From: Caenorhabditis remanei
Lineage: Eukaryota; Nematoda; Chromadorea; Rhabditida; Rhabditidae
Length of the DNA stretch: 64,000 nucleotides
Direction of reading: 5' to 3'
NCBI RefSeq assembly: GCF_010183535.1
Contig: NC_071332.1
Coordinates: 1,736,001-1,800,000, forward strand
Below are positions 35,904-46,558 of this stretch, piece after piece. The position numbers were made by a program, and so were the translations under genes. The notes under the pieces are model-generated. The model was not told the DNA's origin. It saw nothing but the letters and a program-made list of their open reading frames with translations, and did not search any database. Each line of letters opens with the position of its first letter. Position 1 is the stretch's first letter.

Positions 35904-37702
35904 TTATTGATAACACCCTATATCTCTCGAAAAGTAAGATTCTGTCGCAAAATGATAAGTAATCGGCCACATTGCGGGACCCGAGTGATAGTTAGCATCC
36001 GAATGTACACATGGCATATCCTCTCGTTGTGGTAGATCACAACTATAAGCGTTCACACATAGAATATCCGGACGCATTTGATTCATGTCCCTGATGTGAT
36101 AGAAGGATTGGTTATAGCAGTTGAAAATGATCGGCATGTAGAATTCTTCTCTGGGAAGGTAAGTGGCGAATTGAGAGATTTGTGGGAGGGATAGCATTCT
36201 GGAATAAGACATTTTACTTGTTTAAGACTACTATACCTACTATACATACCTTTTCATATCTTCGTCGATATCTGCTAAGTCCGTCTCACTAATAACTTGA
36301 GTAGCATTATCCGTTGGGTTCAGAGGGATCTTTGAGCCTTTCAAGTCCTCCAGACTTCTCAGATTCATATTTTTTAAATGAAACATCCCATTGGTTCCAA
36401 TAGTTTTTAATTTTCTAAACAATGGTTTCTCAAGTTTCTGTCCATGTTCATCAAAATAAATTGGTTGTTTCTCAGCCGCCCTCGACCAATGGCTCCATGT
36501 CGAATTGAATCTTTCAGGTCGTAAAAATGACTTCCCAGTGTCCTTAGTATTCAGACGCTCAGCGTTTTTAACTATAGCGGATAAACTTTGAGAGTTTAAA
36601 TCCGCCATTTTTATAGTTTTGTAGTCATACTTGTCATAGTGAAGTGCACTTATCAGCCAGTCTCCTGCATATTCTCTCTCGAACTCTTCGTAATAAGAAT
36701 TGGCATTATACGGGATAAGAATATCATCCATATCCAGAATCCCCACAAAACTCGCAGACTCCTTGTACATTAGAAGACAATCCGTGTGAGCCGCCGCCTG
36801 ATTTCGGAGCTCCACATTTCGATTTGGCTCCAGATATGGGCCGTCTGTCACAGGGAACTTGATAGTGAGCCACGGCTCTATGGAGACTAATCCCAACTTT
36901 TCGTATTCTCGGATCAAGTTGAAGTAGGACTCCACCATGGACACTATGTAGAGGTGGAGGTGAGCGCCATACTTTTTAGAGACGTGAACTTGCACCAAAA
37001 AAGTTTGCCATTGCTCAGCGGCAAACTGTGGGGAGACACAGAAGACAACAGGTTTTGGGGCGATATAAATAGGTTTTTTGATAGGGATCTGAAACTTTAT
37101 CATCAAACTTTATCATTAGAGAGCACTTTTGTCACCTCCACTACAACTCCTTCCGCCTCGATCTCCAGTTTATCCATGTTATCCAACAAGTTTGATTGAG
37201 CCATAATAAGTAGATAGTCGCATCTCTCAAATAGCCGGTGCTCTCTGAAAGAAAAATAAACGGGATTTCGAATCTATACCTAAAAAAATTGGGCTACGTT
37301 GTAACCGATGCCTGTCTTGTTACTGAAGTTGATTGGTTTGTTCCAATCAGATTTATTTTGTAATCGGTAATCTTCCAGACGGTTCTTTTATTCATTGTGG
37401 TGACCAGGGCTACCGCATTGTCACCAAGTCTAGAACACAAAACATTAATTGGCTCCCCCCCTTAATTAGGATGACTTAATTAGGGTGACTTACGACTTGG
37501 AACTCGGATAGTAATACGCGGAATGAACGAATGTATGAGTAAACTGGTAGGCATCTACTTTACCGGGTAGTGTTTTTGTCTTATCCAGATTATTAATGTG
37601 ATGATTAAGTGAATAAAATTTGAATGCAAACAGGGAAATTACAAAAAGTGCGGCTAGAATTTTATAGTAGTATCTAGGAAGTCGTGGCATCATGTTGTCC
37701 AT
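35904..37702 (-). CDS. Glycosyltransferase family 92 (DUF23) type II membrane protein
   Basis: Five exons: 37494-37702, 37298-37429, 37127-37244, 36250-37088, 35904-36198, in consistent frame, 530 residues. A short cytoplasmic N-terminus and a single TM anchor (ILAALFVISLFAFKFY) indicate Golgi type II topology. The DUF23 hallmarks follow: SLGDNAVALV, PVVFCVSPQFAAEQW, AHLHLYIVSM, a D-M-D-D metal-site-like motif in GILDMDDILIPYN, and the C-terminal YFSRDIGCYQ. GT92 enzymes include the C. elegans galactosyltransferase GALT-1 that modifies core fucose; the specificity of this member is unknown. It lies tail-to-tail with collagen 1 and between the two inverted collagens. The exon 2 donor (CAAC|GTAGCC) is weaker and was chosen because it keeps frame. 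Confidence 0.85.
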
Positions 37703-37920
37703 TTGAACGAATAGAGAAATAAAAGGATTTTTGCGAAAATTTCCTTCATGAACTTTTTTTTTGAGTTTTAGATATCAATCTTGTGAGGAAGCAGGATGAA
37801 AAGACGGACGAAACGTTTTAGAACTGAAAAAAGTCTTAATGGGGCAGTTGATGTCTATAAAATAGAACACAAAATTTAGATGATTCGAAATATTTATTTG
37901 ATTTAGAAAAATTGGACAGC

Positions 37921-38868
37921 TTAACGACGAGTTCCGTCCTCGAAGAAGACTCCTCCGTCGATGGCGCAGTACTTTGGACAGATTCCCTTCTCTCCAGCAC
38001 CTCCTGGAGTTCCGGATTGTCCTGGTGCTCCTGGATTTCCATCGGCTCCTGGCTGTCCTGGATTTCCATTTGGTCCCTTTGGTCCAGGTGCTCCTGGTTG
38101 TCCATCATGTCCTGGTTGTCCTGGTTGTCCTGGTGGTCCTTGTGGTCCAGCTGGTCCTTGTGGTCCTGGTGCTCCTGGAGTGATTGGCTCGGATGGTGCG
38201 TCTTGTCCTGGCTGTCCTGGTGCTCCTGGTGCTCCTGGATTTCCGTTTGGTCCCGATGGTCCCTTGTTTCCTGGCGCTCCAGGTTGTCCGTCTTGTCCTG
38301 GCTGTCCTGGCTGTCCGTTGCCTCCAGCATCTCCGGATGGTCCTGGTGGTCCTGGTGGTCCGGGTGGTCCTTGTGGGCATGGTTGGCATGGTGGTGGAGT
38401 GATTGGGTCACATGGTTGCTGTGGTGGGCGTCCTGGGTTTCCTGGAAGTCCTGGTGCTCCTGGCTTTCCTGGACGTCCTGGCTTTCCTGGGGTTCCGGCT
38501 GGTCCAGCGGCTCCTGGAAGGCAGCAAGCGTCACATCCTCCGGCGGACGCGGATCCTCCGGTTACTCCAGCGTCATAACCGGCTTGACGTGCGGTACGGT
38601 TAGCGTGTTGGATGCTCTTGAGTTGGTTGACCTCCGACCAGATATCCTTGGCGGATCCCTACAAAACCTTTTGATAAGGAAAGAAACTTCTAGAAGAATA
38701 ACTTACACGACAGAATTGCACCTCCTGATTCATGGTTCTCTTGACATGATGAACATAGTTGTGCACCATTGGAAGAGTGATGCATACCGAGAGAACGGCA
38801 ACAACAGAGAATGCGACAGCCGAGTAGGCGACGAAGCGGTAGGCTTTGATGCGTTGTTCGAACTCCAT
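37921..38868 (-). CDS. Cuticle collagen, minus-strand copy of an inverted pair
   Basis: Two exons, 38707-38868 and 37921-38658, have exactly the same lengths (162 and 738) and intron position as the plus-strand collagen, again 299 residues. Only a few substitutions separate them, one being GVMDN versus DMMDN as read in the glutamine-rich off-frame. The 48-base introns are also recognisably alike. Similarity stops about 20-25 bases before the ATG and soon after the stop. Same predicted role as its partner: furin-processed, crosslinked cuticle collagen. Long Ser/Trp-rich and Pro/Gly-rich ORFs on the opposite strand are shadows. Confidence 0.92.
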
Positions 38869-38910
38869 GTCTACAGAGAGAACTGACGGTGAAATGGGGG
38901 GCAAGTCGTC

Positions 38911-38920
38911 TTTTATAGAA
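38911..38920 (-). promoter_or_regulatory. TATA-like box of collagen 2
   Basis: TTCTATAAAA on the minus strand, about 45 bases upstream of the ATG at 38868. The surrounding sequence is unlike the collagen 1 promoter except for the last 20 or so bases before the ATG. Confidence 0.45.
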
Positions 38921-39109
38921 TACGTTTCCAAGGTTGTACCTGTGAAGTGGGCGGTTTGGGGGGAGGGGGCATTGAAATTACACAACACAATACGCAATTA
39001 CGCGGAAAGAGGAAGTGAGAGGGGAAACGAAACTGGAATATACGCAGAATGGCAATGATAAGTTTGGATATGAAACATTTATTCTTATTTCTTACAAGAA
39101 ACCCAAGAA

Positions 39110-39355
39110 TTACTGATAAATCTTTTTGGTAGTAGGTTTCTCCTTATTGACCTCATTGTCGTTGAACGTGACATGAGTCGGAAACTCGCCGTTTCGTCCG
39201 AAGATTTCTCCTGGAACATCTGGTCTGTCTTGAGAGATTACTGCGACTTCTCCATGGTCCATGAAGAATTGGGGCTCGTCGTTGACGAGTTGGAGACTTA
39301 TGACTCCAGATGAGAATCCGATGGTGAGGATGAAGAGAATGGAGAGGGTATTCAT
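39110..39355 (-). CDS. Small secreted peptide, divergent pair, minus member
   Basis: A single-exon ORF of 81 residues with a clear signal peptide (MNTLSILFILTIGFSSGVIS), then an acidic, Cys-free mature peptide with D-V-P-G-E-I-F-G-R-N-G. I chose the ATG at 39353-39355 because the upstream extension has no ATG. It resembles the plus-strand gene at 39530 in the VIS signal end and the PGEI...G..P..V region, so they look like paralogues. I do not recognise the family. Possibilities include a secreted cuticle or antimicrobial peptide or a signalling peptide; nothing decides this. Confidence 0.65.
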   Translation of the reverse strand: MNTLSILFILTIGFSSGVISLQLVNDEPQFFMDHGEVAVISQDRPDVPGEIFGRNGEFPTHVTFNDNEVNKEKPTTKKIYQ

Positions 39356-39403
39356 GGTGGATGACGCTTTTGAAGTTTTGAACAAGCTTTATATTTTACT
39401 TGA

Positions 39404-39473
39404 TTTTCACATGGTTAGCATAGCATCAAAATTCATATTTGCATATTTTGCAAAAATGCTAACCATGTGAAAA
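39404..39473. promoter_or_regulatory. Palindromic bidirectional promoter element
   Basis: TTTTCACATGGTTAGCAT (39404-39421) is exactly inverted as ATGCTAACCATGTGAAAA (39456-39473) across 34 AT-rich bases. The arms lie between two divergent small-peptide genes, about 50 bases from each ATG (39355 and 39530). Each arm contains CACATG/CATGTG, an E-box-like core. The symmetry suggests shared regulation. Confidence 0.6.
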
Positions 39474-39529
39474 ACTTGTCGTTTAAAAGAAGCACCTCGG
39501 TAAACAGAAACCAAAGAAAGCATTCGACA

Positions 39530-39733
39530 ATGCGTCTCCTCATCTTTTCCCTTCTATTTATCATTGGTATGGCAACCTGTGTCATCTCCTCCGAACAAGA
39601 AGGAGAATCTGGACACGGATTGGGTCCAGTCAACGACTACCTCTCCAAGAGAGCCTTCATGGACGAGCCCGGAGAGATTCGTCCGCTTGGTGTCACTGGA
39701 AACCCAAAGTTTGTGAAGCAGACAGAAGGATAA
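39530..39733 (+). CDS. Small secreted peptide, divergent pair, plus member
   Basis: A single-exon ORF of 67 residues. The signal peptide (MRLLIFSLLFIIGMATCVIS) is followed by an acidic spacer, a dibasic KR site in YLSKRAF, and a 26-residue tail containing DEPGEIRPLG. The dibasic site suggests proprotein processing to a small C-terminal peptide. It shares the VIS and PGEI features with the divergent gene ending at 39110, which lacks the KR. The family is not recognised. It could be a neuropeptide-like or hypodermal secreted peptide. Confidence 0.65.
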   Translation: MRLLIFSLLFIIGMATCVISSEQEGESGHGLGPVNDYLSKRAFMDEPGEIRPLGVTGNPKFVKQTEG

Positions 39734-39789
39734 TTGAGATATTTTTATTCTGAGTAAATGAATTGTTCAATGAATAAATAACTGTTGGC

Positions 39790-41853
39790 ATATAACGCGT
39801 TCTCTGTAAGACTCGAGCAGCGTGTGCCCCAGGGCCAGATTTTAATATAAACAAGTATTATGTGTCTTGGGTAATCCATATGCATAATATTGGGTCGCTG
39901 CTCCTGGTTACTGTAGTACGGTAGGTGCTCAAAGGTGCAAAAATGAAATTTTTTCAACGTTGTCGTAGGAAGCTGAAATTTTTACCACATAATGTAGGCT
40001 CATAAAATAAACTTTTCACAAAGTTTCAAAAAATATGAAAAAAATTTCCCACGTTATAGCGAAAAAACACTTAATTTTCAATATTTTTTGGGTTTAGAGT
40101 AAAAAAAAGTGCCATTTTTGAAATAACACCTGTGAGGATTTTTTTTCGAAACAAAGTACGTTTAGTTATCATTGTTTTAAAAAATAACTCAACTCATATC
40201 ATCTTGTCCGGACGGTCGAAAAGTGGCAAAGTTTGAAATCGTGTTTTTCAAAATTGCAATATTTCACATTTTTTTAACAGAAATGAATAGCCCGCGTTTT
40301 ACTGATAATTTTTTGTATTGGTACTCGCTACTTAATTTTACTGTTTTCTACTGGAAAATGTCATTTTATGAAAAAAACTGAAAAAATTTTTGCTCAAAAT
40401 TTTTTTTAATTCTTCGGAAAAAAGTGAAACATGGCTTCGGATAATAATCAAATGTTCTAATTCTTAAATATTTTTGATTTTTCTTTCTCGATTAGAGCAA
40501 TAAGATTCTCAAAATCATTGTTTTCTTCACTGTTGTTGTCATAAATGTCTTCTGACAAGGGAATGACCCTGAGTGATACGTTATATTTCCAACGAGGTTT
40601 TCACCAAAGATAGGCCTTACCAAGACAAGAACAACACTATATGTTTCAGGTGCAACAAACTCGTTTCCAGCGAATGACAAACATTTTTCTTTTTTTTTCA
40701 AAATTTTTTGGTCGGGTCACATTGAGACATTGTAACTTTGTTCTTTTTGGAAGATTCCATAAAATTCAAAATGTTGTAAAAAGCTTAAAACGTGGACTAC
40801 AAAATAACTAATTGGACAAAATTACCAAACCTGAAATCTGGAAAGATACAAATGAAAACCTAAAATTTGACAGCACTCATGAAATCATAAGGTGGCTATT
40901 TTCGAAAAAAAGGTCTCTGGCAATCGTAGAGTTACCAAAACATGATTCTTATTTTCATAAACTGTGTTTTGGCATGTTTTAACAACATTTGACCATTATT
41001 TGTCATTTTGCGTTTTCAGTAGAAAACTCGAACGTATAGGGGTACGTTGAAATGGCTTTATAACTTGAAAAACTGGAAAAAGTCTCCAAAATGAAACACG
41101 AACCATATATTTCACGATGTATGAATCAGAAATATTTGAGAATTAGAACATTTGATTATTATCCGAAGTTATCCGAAGCCATGTTTCACTTTTTTCCGAA
41201 GAATTAAAAAAAATTTTGAGCAAAAATTTTTTCAGTTTTTTTTATAAAATGACATTTTCCAGTAGAAAACAGTAAAATTAAGTAGCAAGTACCAATACAA
41301 AAAATTATCAGTAAAACGCGGGCTATTCATTTCTGTTAAAAAAATGTGAAATATTGCAATTTTGAAAAACACGATTTCAAACTTTGCCAGTTTTCGACCG
41401 TCCGGACAAGATGATATGAGTTGAGTAATTTTTTAAAACAATGATAACTAAACGTACTTTGTTTCGAAAAAAAATCCTCACAGGTGTTATTTCAAAAATG
41501 ACACTTTTTTTTACTCTAAACCCAAAAAATATTGAAAATTAAGTGTTTTTTCGCTATAACGTGGGAAATTTTTTTCATATTTTTTGAAACTTTGTGAAAA
41601 GTTTATTTTATGAGCCTACATTATGTGGTAAAAATTTCAGCTTCCTACGACAACGTTGAAAAAATTTCATTTTTGCACCTTTGAGCACCTACCGTACTAC
41701 AGTAACCAGGAGCAGCGACCCAATATTATGCATATGGATTACCCAAGACACATAATACTTGTTTATATTAAAATCATAACTCTGACTTCTCTACAGACTC
41801 TAGGCCCCTATGTACTGTGACCGTGCTCGAGTCTTACAGAGAACGCGTTATAT
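39790..41853. mobile_element. 2.06-kb element with about 690-bp terminal inverted repeats
   Basis: ATATAACGCGTTCTCTGTAA at 39790 is mirrored by TTACAGAGAACGCGTTATAT ending at 41853, and pairing continues inward with few differences to about 40475 and 41135. The central 650 bases are unique and include a minus-strand ORF-like stretch at 40492-40701. The outermost 100 bases are less similar near 39830 and 41775-41820, indicating an indel. No transposase is seen, so it looks like a non-autonomous foldback (or large MITE) element. It inserted between the small-peptide gene and the F-box pseudogene. Confidence 0.75.
40492..40701 (-). other. ORF-like central segment of the large inverted-repeat element
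   Basis: A 69-residue ORF (CLSFAGNEFVAPETYSVVLV then VRPIFGENLVGN) with a strong donor-like CTTG|GTAAGG inside and an ACTCAG acceptor-like site 52 bases further on. Beyond that, another frame reads an acidic stretch ending in a stop. It looks like a captured piece of a spliced gene rather than the element's own protein, but I cannot name a family, and a frame-consistent join was not obtained. Confidence 0.3.
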
Positions 41854-41929
41854 TCTGCAAGTTCGTGCTCTGATGAAAGTAGAACTCGGTTATGAAGCCA
41901 TAAAACACACAACAAATAATTAAAGAACA

Positions 41930-42825
41930 AGCATATAAACTTTGAGACCATTCCTAGTTATTTCTGTGAATATAGTTGCGACTGCACCGTCATTTCTCTT
42001 GATATCAAATCCTTCTTTTACATGGAATGAAAGATCTCCTCTGTAAATAGTTAAGTTTATTCACTTCTTCTTCTTTTCAAATAAGTTCAAACTTTTGTAC
42101 CTTTCTATGGTTCGAACAGTTCCTGGTTCTATTACTTCATGAGGTAGATCATCACGAATTGTGTCCAGTCAATAGATATGAGTTGGTCAAAAGTCAAAAA
42201 ATTAGTTAGTTATTTCCAGACATGGAATATTTTGACGTAAGTTTAGTCTGAAATCATCTTTTACTTGGACACCAATGGTCAAATCTTTGCTAATTTCCAT
42301 ATTGTGCAAGTAGTAAGTTAAAGGCTCCTCTGCTAATTTGCCACCCCATAAATTGCAATTATCCGAAGACTTGACATGAAGTTTGAACCAGTCAATTATC
42401 GATTTATTTTGAGCTGGAAAATCATCCAACGAGTAATCAATGTGAGTTACAGGCCAACCAAAAACTTCCATTACATATTCCGCATATTCTTTGAATTCGT
42501 CGATTAAATCTTTTTCGGGACGTTCATCTTCCAAATCGATGTTATACACAAAGTCTTTGTCTGTTCTTTTGACTTCAATCATTGGCTTATTATCAATAAC
42601 AAGTTCTAGACAATATTTGAAAATCGGATGCTGTTTCGAACAAACAATCGCAATTTTTTTGAATTTCAGTGAGATTTTGTAGATGCTGATGCTGGAATTG
42701 CAGTTTTTTAAATGTTTCAGTTAAATAAATAAAACTTACAAATCCTGCGGATCCATTATGCTCAAAACTTCTTTAATAACCAGATATGATAGTCGGAGTA
42801 TGGGAAGAACTTTAGGTACTTCCAT
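41930..42825 (-). pseudogene. F-box/FBA_2 gene, disabled
   Basis: Exon 1 (42740-42825) encodes an F-box start (MEVPKVLPILRLSYLVIKEV) and splices to an open stretch like its neighbours (FKEYAEYVMEVFGWPVTHID). After CLEITN the frame hits TAA, then TGA twice more, and about 50 codons present in the paralogues (the NQFFKNWMTSKSN block) are missing. Beyond the gap, DLPHEVIEPGTVRTIER and the last exon (FDIKRNDGAVAT, stop at 41930) are intact in frame. An internal deletion plus stop codons therefore disabled an otherwise recognisable copy. Functional relatives act as substrate receptors of SCF ubiquitin ligases. It lies next to the large inverted-repeat element. Confidence 0.75.
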
Positions 42826-43246
42826 TATTAGAAAGTTTGAAGGAAAAGGGCCTGACTATAAGTAGAAGAAACGAGTGGCGGAAAATCAATAAGTTGGATG
42901 GATAGATGGCCACAGAACCTTCGAGAAGGTACAAAGAGAGAGGTGGGGGTCGATGACTGGAAGATGTTGTTTGCTGTCTTAATTTTAACAACTGCCAGAT
43001 ACGGTTCTTGCTTCCCCCCCCCCCCCCTCTATGAAAACCCATAACGTGACAGTATGATGGTTAAGGCAAACAGCGGGTGAGAACAGCACATCTGTTACTT
43101 ATTTAGAAGGCTATCCCTGGAGCAATCCACTTTGTCAGGTCTCATGACAAATAGTAAGAGGCAAATAGTCTGCTACACTGCAAAATCACACAGTGGACCT
43201 CCTACAAGATTCTCATTCGTTTCTATCTCCCTGAACAAAATCAATA

Positions 43247-44332
43247 ATGGAAAATACTTCTAAATTTCCCTTACTTCATCTACCAATGCTTGCTATAAAA
43301 GAAGTTTTGAGCGAAGTGACTCCACTGGATCTGTAAGTGTATTTTAAATTTTATTCTGGTGGATATCTTATTGATTGCAGCATCAACTTCTCAATGGTCT
43401 CCCTGAAAACCAGACTCATCGCACGCCACTTTTCTAAACAACCACCGATTTCAAAATATGATTTACTATTGAATATCTATGAACCACTTGGAGTTCAAAT
43501 ATTCCACGGAGAAGTTTTGTATGAATACGAAATAGTTTCTTACAAAACGGAAAATCTCGGAAGACTTCGAGAAGAAAACGAAATAATTAAATATTCAAAA
43601 TATTCAGAAGACACAGTTACGGAATTCAAGAAGTACGTTGAGTATGCAATGGAAGTTTTCAATTGGCCACTGGGTCTATTATACTTTAACTTTGACGATT
43701 TGAATGATCAAAATTATTCGATTATTAATTGGCTGAAACTTCGTGTTCGCTCTATTAATCATTGTTCAGTGTCATTATTTAGTGACCGAGTCTCAGATGA
43801 ATATGTTTTATACTTCCTAGAAAATTTAGAAGTTTCTGGGCATTTCGATTTGGTTAACACCATGAGTGATAACTTTCAATTAACAGTTCCAAACACTGTT
43901 CAATGTTTGGGAATTACTAACTCAAAATTTGTCACGTTCGATCAACTATCTTCTTTCAACTGTGTATCAATCCATCTTCGCCAAACCAGTATATCTAACA
44001 AGGAGCTTAACCAGTTCTTTAAAAATTGGATGACGTCGAAGTCTAATCAGAATCTTCAAGACTTATTTATTGGCATCAAGGATCTAGAATCACTTGAAAC
44101 TATTTTTGATCTACCCCACGAAGTTGTGGATCCAGGAACTGTCCGCACATTGCACAGGTGAGTTTTATGCTAGGAAAAGTAGAAATTAAATAGGTTTTTC
44201 AGATTTAACCATCCAATTCCTGTCTCTGGAGGAATCGATATAAAAAGGGATGACGGTGTCGTGGCCACTTGCTACACACAGGTTTGTATCGGGTCTTTAT
44301 ATCTTGCTATGCTTGTTCATTTGAACTTCTAA
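43247..44332 (+). CDS. F-box protein with FBA_2 domain (fbxb type)
   Basis: Exons 43247-43332, 43381-44157 and 44203-44332, 330 residues. The N-terminal F-box reads FPLLHLPMLAIKEVL followed by LINFSMVSLKTR, spanning the first intron at the position shared by the paralogues. The rest is the nematode F-box-associated domain type 2, with LNQFFKNWMTSKSN and DLPHEVVDPGTVRTL landmarks and a C-terminal I-K-R-D-D-G segment. The F-box should bind SKP-1-related adaptors in SCF ubiquitin ligases, while FBA_2 presumably binds targets. These genes are greatly expanded in Caenorhabditis. Intact throughout. Confidence 0.82.
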
Positions 44333-44689
44333 GAATTTTCTTGTTCCTATGCAATCATCGTTTTGTGTTGAACCTTCTCATAATAATTTTACTGTCTAAA
44401 ATTTTTTTCAGAAGTCTTGTTTTCAATTTTGAAATTGAAAAGAGAGTTTTGAAAATTTCATCCTTTCCTTACCTTCCTTAAAATCATACCTTGTAAACCT
44501 GAATCCTCTGTTTTTTTTCTTTTTTGTTCTAATAATTAAATTTAAATAAATTTAAAAAAAAAACAAAATTATCGAAATGAGACAAGATTGGAATAAATCT
44601 AGAGTATTTTCGAAAGAAAAATACAAAGTTTGAGAAGGCGTCATGACACATCTGGCTGTCCCATGATTATAATATTTATATTGTCGAAA

Positions 44690-44888
44690 TAAACTTTCTT
44701 GACATTCGGTGTTTGCGGACCTAAATTCCCGAGCTTAAAATAAGCCACGCCCTCTTTCCATTGTCTCGTCTATATACTTAGAAAAGATCGGCGAGTTCGA
44801 CTAATATCATGGCCGAGACAATGGAAAGAGGGCGTGGCTTATTTTAAGCTCGGGAATTTAGATCCGCAAACACCGAATGTCAAGAAAG
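44690..44888. repeat. Near-perfect foldback (family E), arms about 85 bp
   Basis: ACTTTCTTGACATTCGGTGT through CACGCCCTCTTTCCATTGTC on the left is matched almost base for base by GACAATGGAAAGAGGGCGTG through ACACCGAATGTCAAGAAAGT on the right, with a loop of about 45 bases. The high identity suggests a young insertion. No ORF. Confidence 0.75.
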
Positions 44889-44983
44889 TTTGTTTTGACA
44901 ATAGAGTATATAGATCAAAAGTATATCTCCATTTTTGTAGTTGACCACTTTTTTGTACAAGCACTCCTTAAGGAGATATATGT

Positions 44984-45412
44984 ACAGTACCGTGCAGTAA
45001 GCTAAACAATTTGGATTTTTAGTTGAAAATGGCAAATTTTGAGAGGGTCACTGATTATCCCACACAAAGTAAATTATGTATAAACCATACAGAACAGAAG
45101 TAGTGCTTTATTTTTGTAGTTGACAACTTTTTTGTGCGGACACTCCCTAGAGAGTTATGGTCACTTTAAAACGATCGCACTATTTTGCACTGAAATGAGA
45201 CGATTTGAGGGAGAAATCACTTTGTTCATATGTAACTCTCTAGGGAGTGCCCGTACAAAAAAGTTGTCAACTACAAAAATAAAGCACGTTTTTTGTTCTG
45301 TATGGTTCATACATTGTTTACTTTGTGGAGGACAAGCAGTGATACCGTAACACCCTTAGACATTTTCAACTGAAAATGGCCATTTTGTAAAGCTTACTGC
45401 ACGGTACTGTAG
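44984..45412. repeat. Foldback element family C, copy 1
   Basis: Ends TACAGTACCGTGCAGTAAGC and GCTTACTGCACGGTACTGTA. Inside are mirrored AACCATACAGAACA blocks, then mirrored TTTTTGTAGTTGACAACTTT / AAGTTGTCAACTACAAAAAT arms like those of family A, then mirrored CTCCCTAGAGAGTTA / TAACTCTCTAGGGAG. It is thus a nested palindrome. A second copy is at 46817. Confidence 0.75.
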
Positions 45413-45499
45413 ATTGCTGATCATATCCTTCATGATTGTCCCACAATGTTTATTATTAGAAATATTATCAAAAGACCATGGAAGAACAAATATAAACAA

Positions 45500-46558
45500 T
45501 TAGTGAGCAAGCATAACAAGATGCAAGAACTCCATATAGGGCTCTATGAAAAAAGTAGCAATTCTGCCATCGTCTCTTTTAATATCGATTCCTCCAGTGA
45601 CAGTAAATGGATGTATCCATCTGAAAAATCTCTTGAATTTCTATTGTTCCCAGCATGAAACTTACCTGCGCAATGTTCGAACAGTTCCTGGATCCACAAC
45701 TTCATGGGGTAGATCAAAAATCGTTTCGAGTGATTCCATGTTCTCAATGTGAATTGAAAAAGTTTGAAGATTGATATTAGACTTCGATGTCATCCAGTTT
45801 TTGAAGAATTGGTTGAGCTCTTGATTCGATATTTTAGTGTTGTAAAGTGTGATTAATTCACAATCAAAGCTAGACAGTTGATCGAGTGTGACGAAATCTG
45901 ATTGATGGATTTCCAATATTTCAATGCTCCGAGGCAAAACCAGTTGGAAGTTATCACTAATTTTGGTTGCTAGTACTAAATTTGAATCAACTTCGATATT
46001 ATTTAAGAAGTATGACACATATTCATCTGATACAATGTTACTTTTCAAATAAAAATAGCTGAAAGGCTCGACATGAAATTTGAGCCAATCAATAATTGAG
46101 ATGTTTTGAGCTATGAATGCCCCCAAATTAAAATAAAGGCTACTGACTGGCCAGCAAAAATTATCGATTGCATACTCCACGTATTTCTTGAAATCAGAAA
46201 GTGGGTCTTCTGAATACTTGAATAATTTTCTCTCTTCACAAAGTCCATCTTTAGTTTTGTCAGATATTAACTTAAAGTAATAAATGTTTTCTGTTCCAAT
46301 GATTCCCACTGCGAGCTCTTCTTCAATATCTAACCACAACCTATATTGCAATTTCAGGTGCTGTTTGAAAAAGTACTTTGCAATTTTTTTGGACTTTAAA
46401 GAGGCCAGGGAGAAGTTGAAACTAAAATTTATCTTTTTGTTTTCAAAGGCGCTGAAAAAACAAAAAACTTACAGATCTAATGGGCTCAGTGTGCTCAAAA
46501 CTTCCTTTATAGCAAGCAATGGTAGATGAAGTAGGGGGAATTCAGTTGGATCTTTCAT
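45500..46558 (-). CDS. F-box protein with FBA_2 domain (fbxb type)
   Basis: Exons 46473-46558, 45666-46421 and 45500-45620, 320 residues. The F-box reads FPLLHLPLLAIKEVL then LFNFSLASLKSKK. I chose the acceptor at 46421 over the one nearer the donor because it restores this conserved F-box sequence. The FBA_2 domain includes LNQFFKNWMTSKSN, DLPHEVVDPGTVRTLRR and the terminal GGIDIKRDDG segment. It is a close paralogue of the plus-strand gene at 43247 in convergent orientation. Role: presumed SCF substrate adaptor. The target is unknown. Confidence 0.82.

Noticed and set aside
35232..36035. Gln/His/Asp-rich ORF in the +1 frame of collagen 1 (and its mirror at 37836-38534)
   Set aside because: Off-frame reading of the same repeat. 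The in-frame product is a complete collagen with conserved ends.
40492..40701. Transposase for the large inverted-repeat element
   Set aside because: The ORF is only 69 codons and shows no DDE/D, zinc-finger or rolling-circle motif; I treat it as a possible captured fragment instead.
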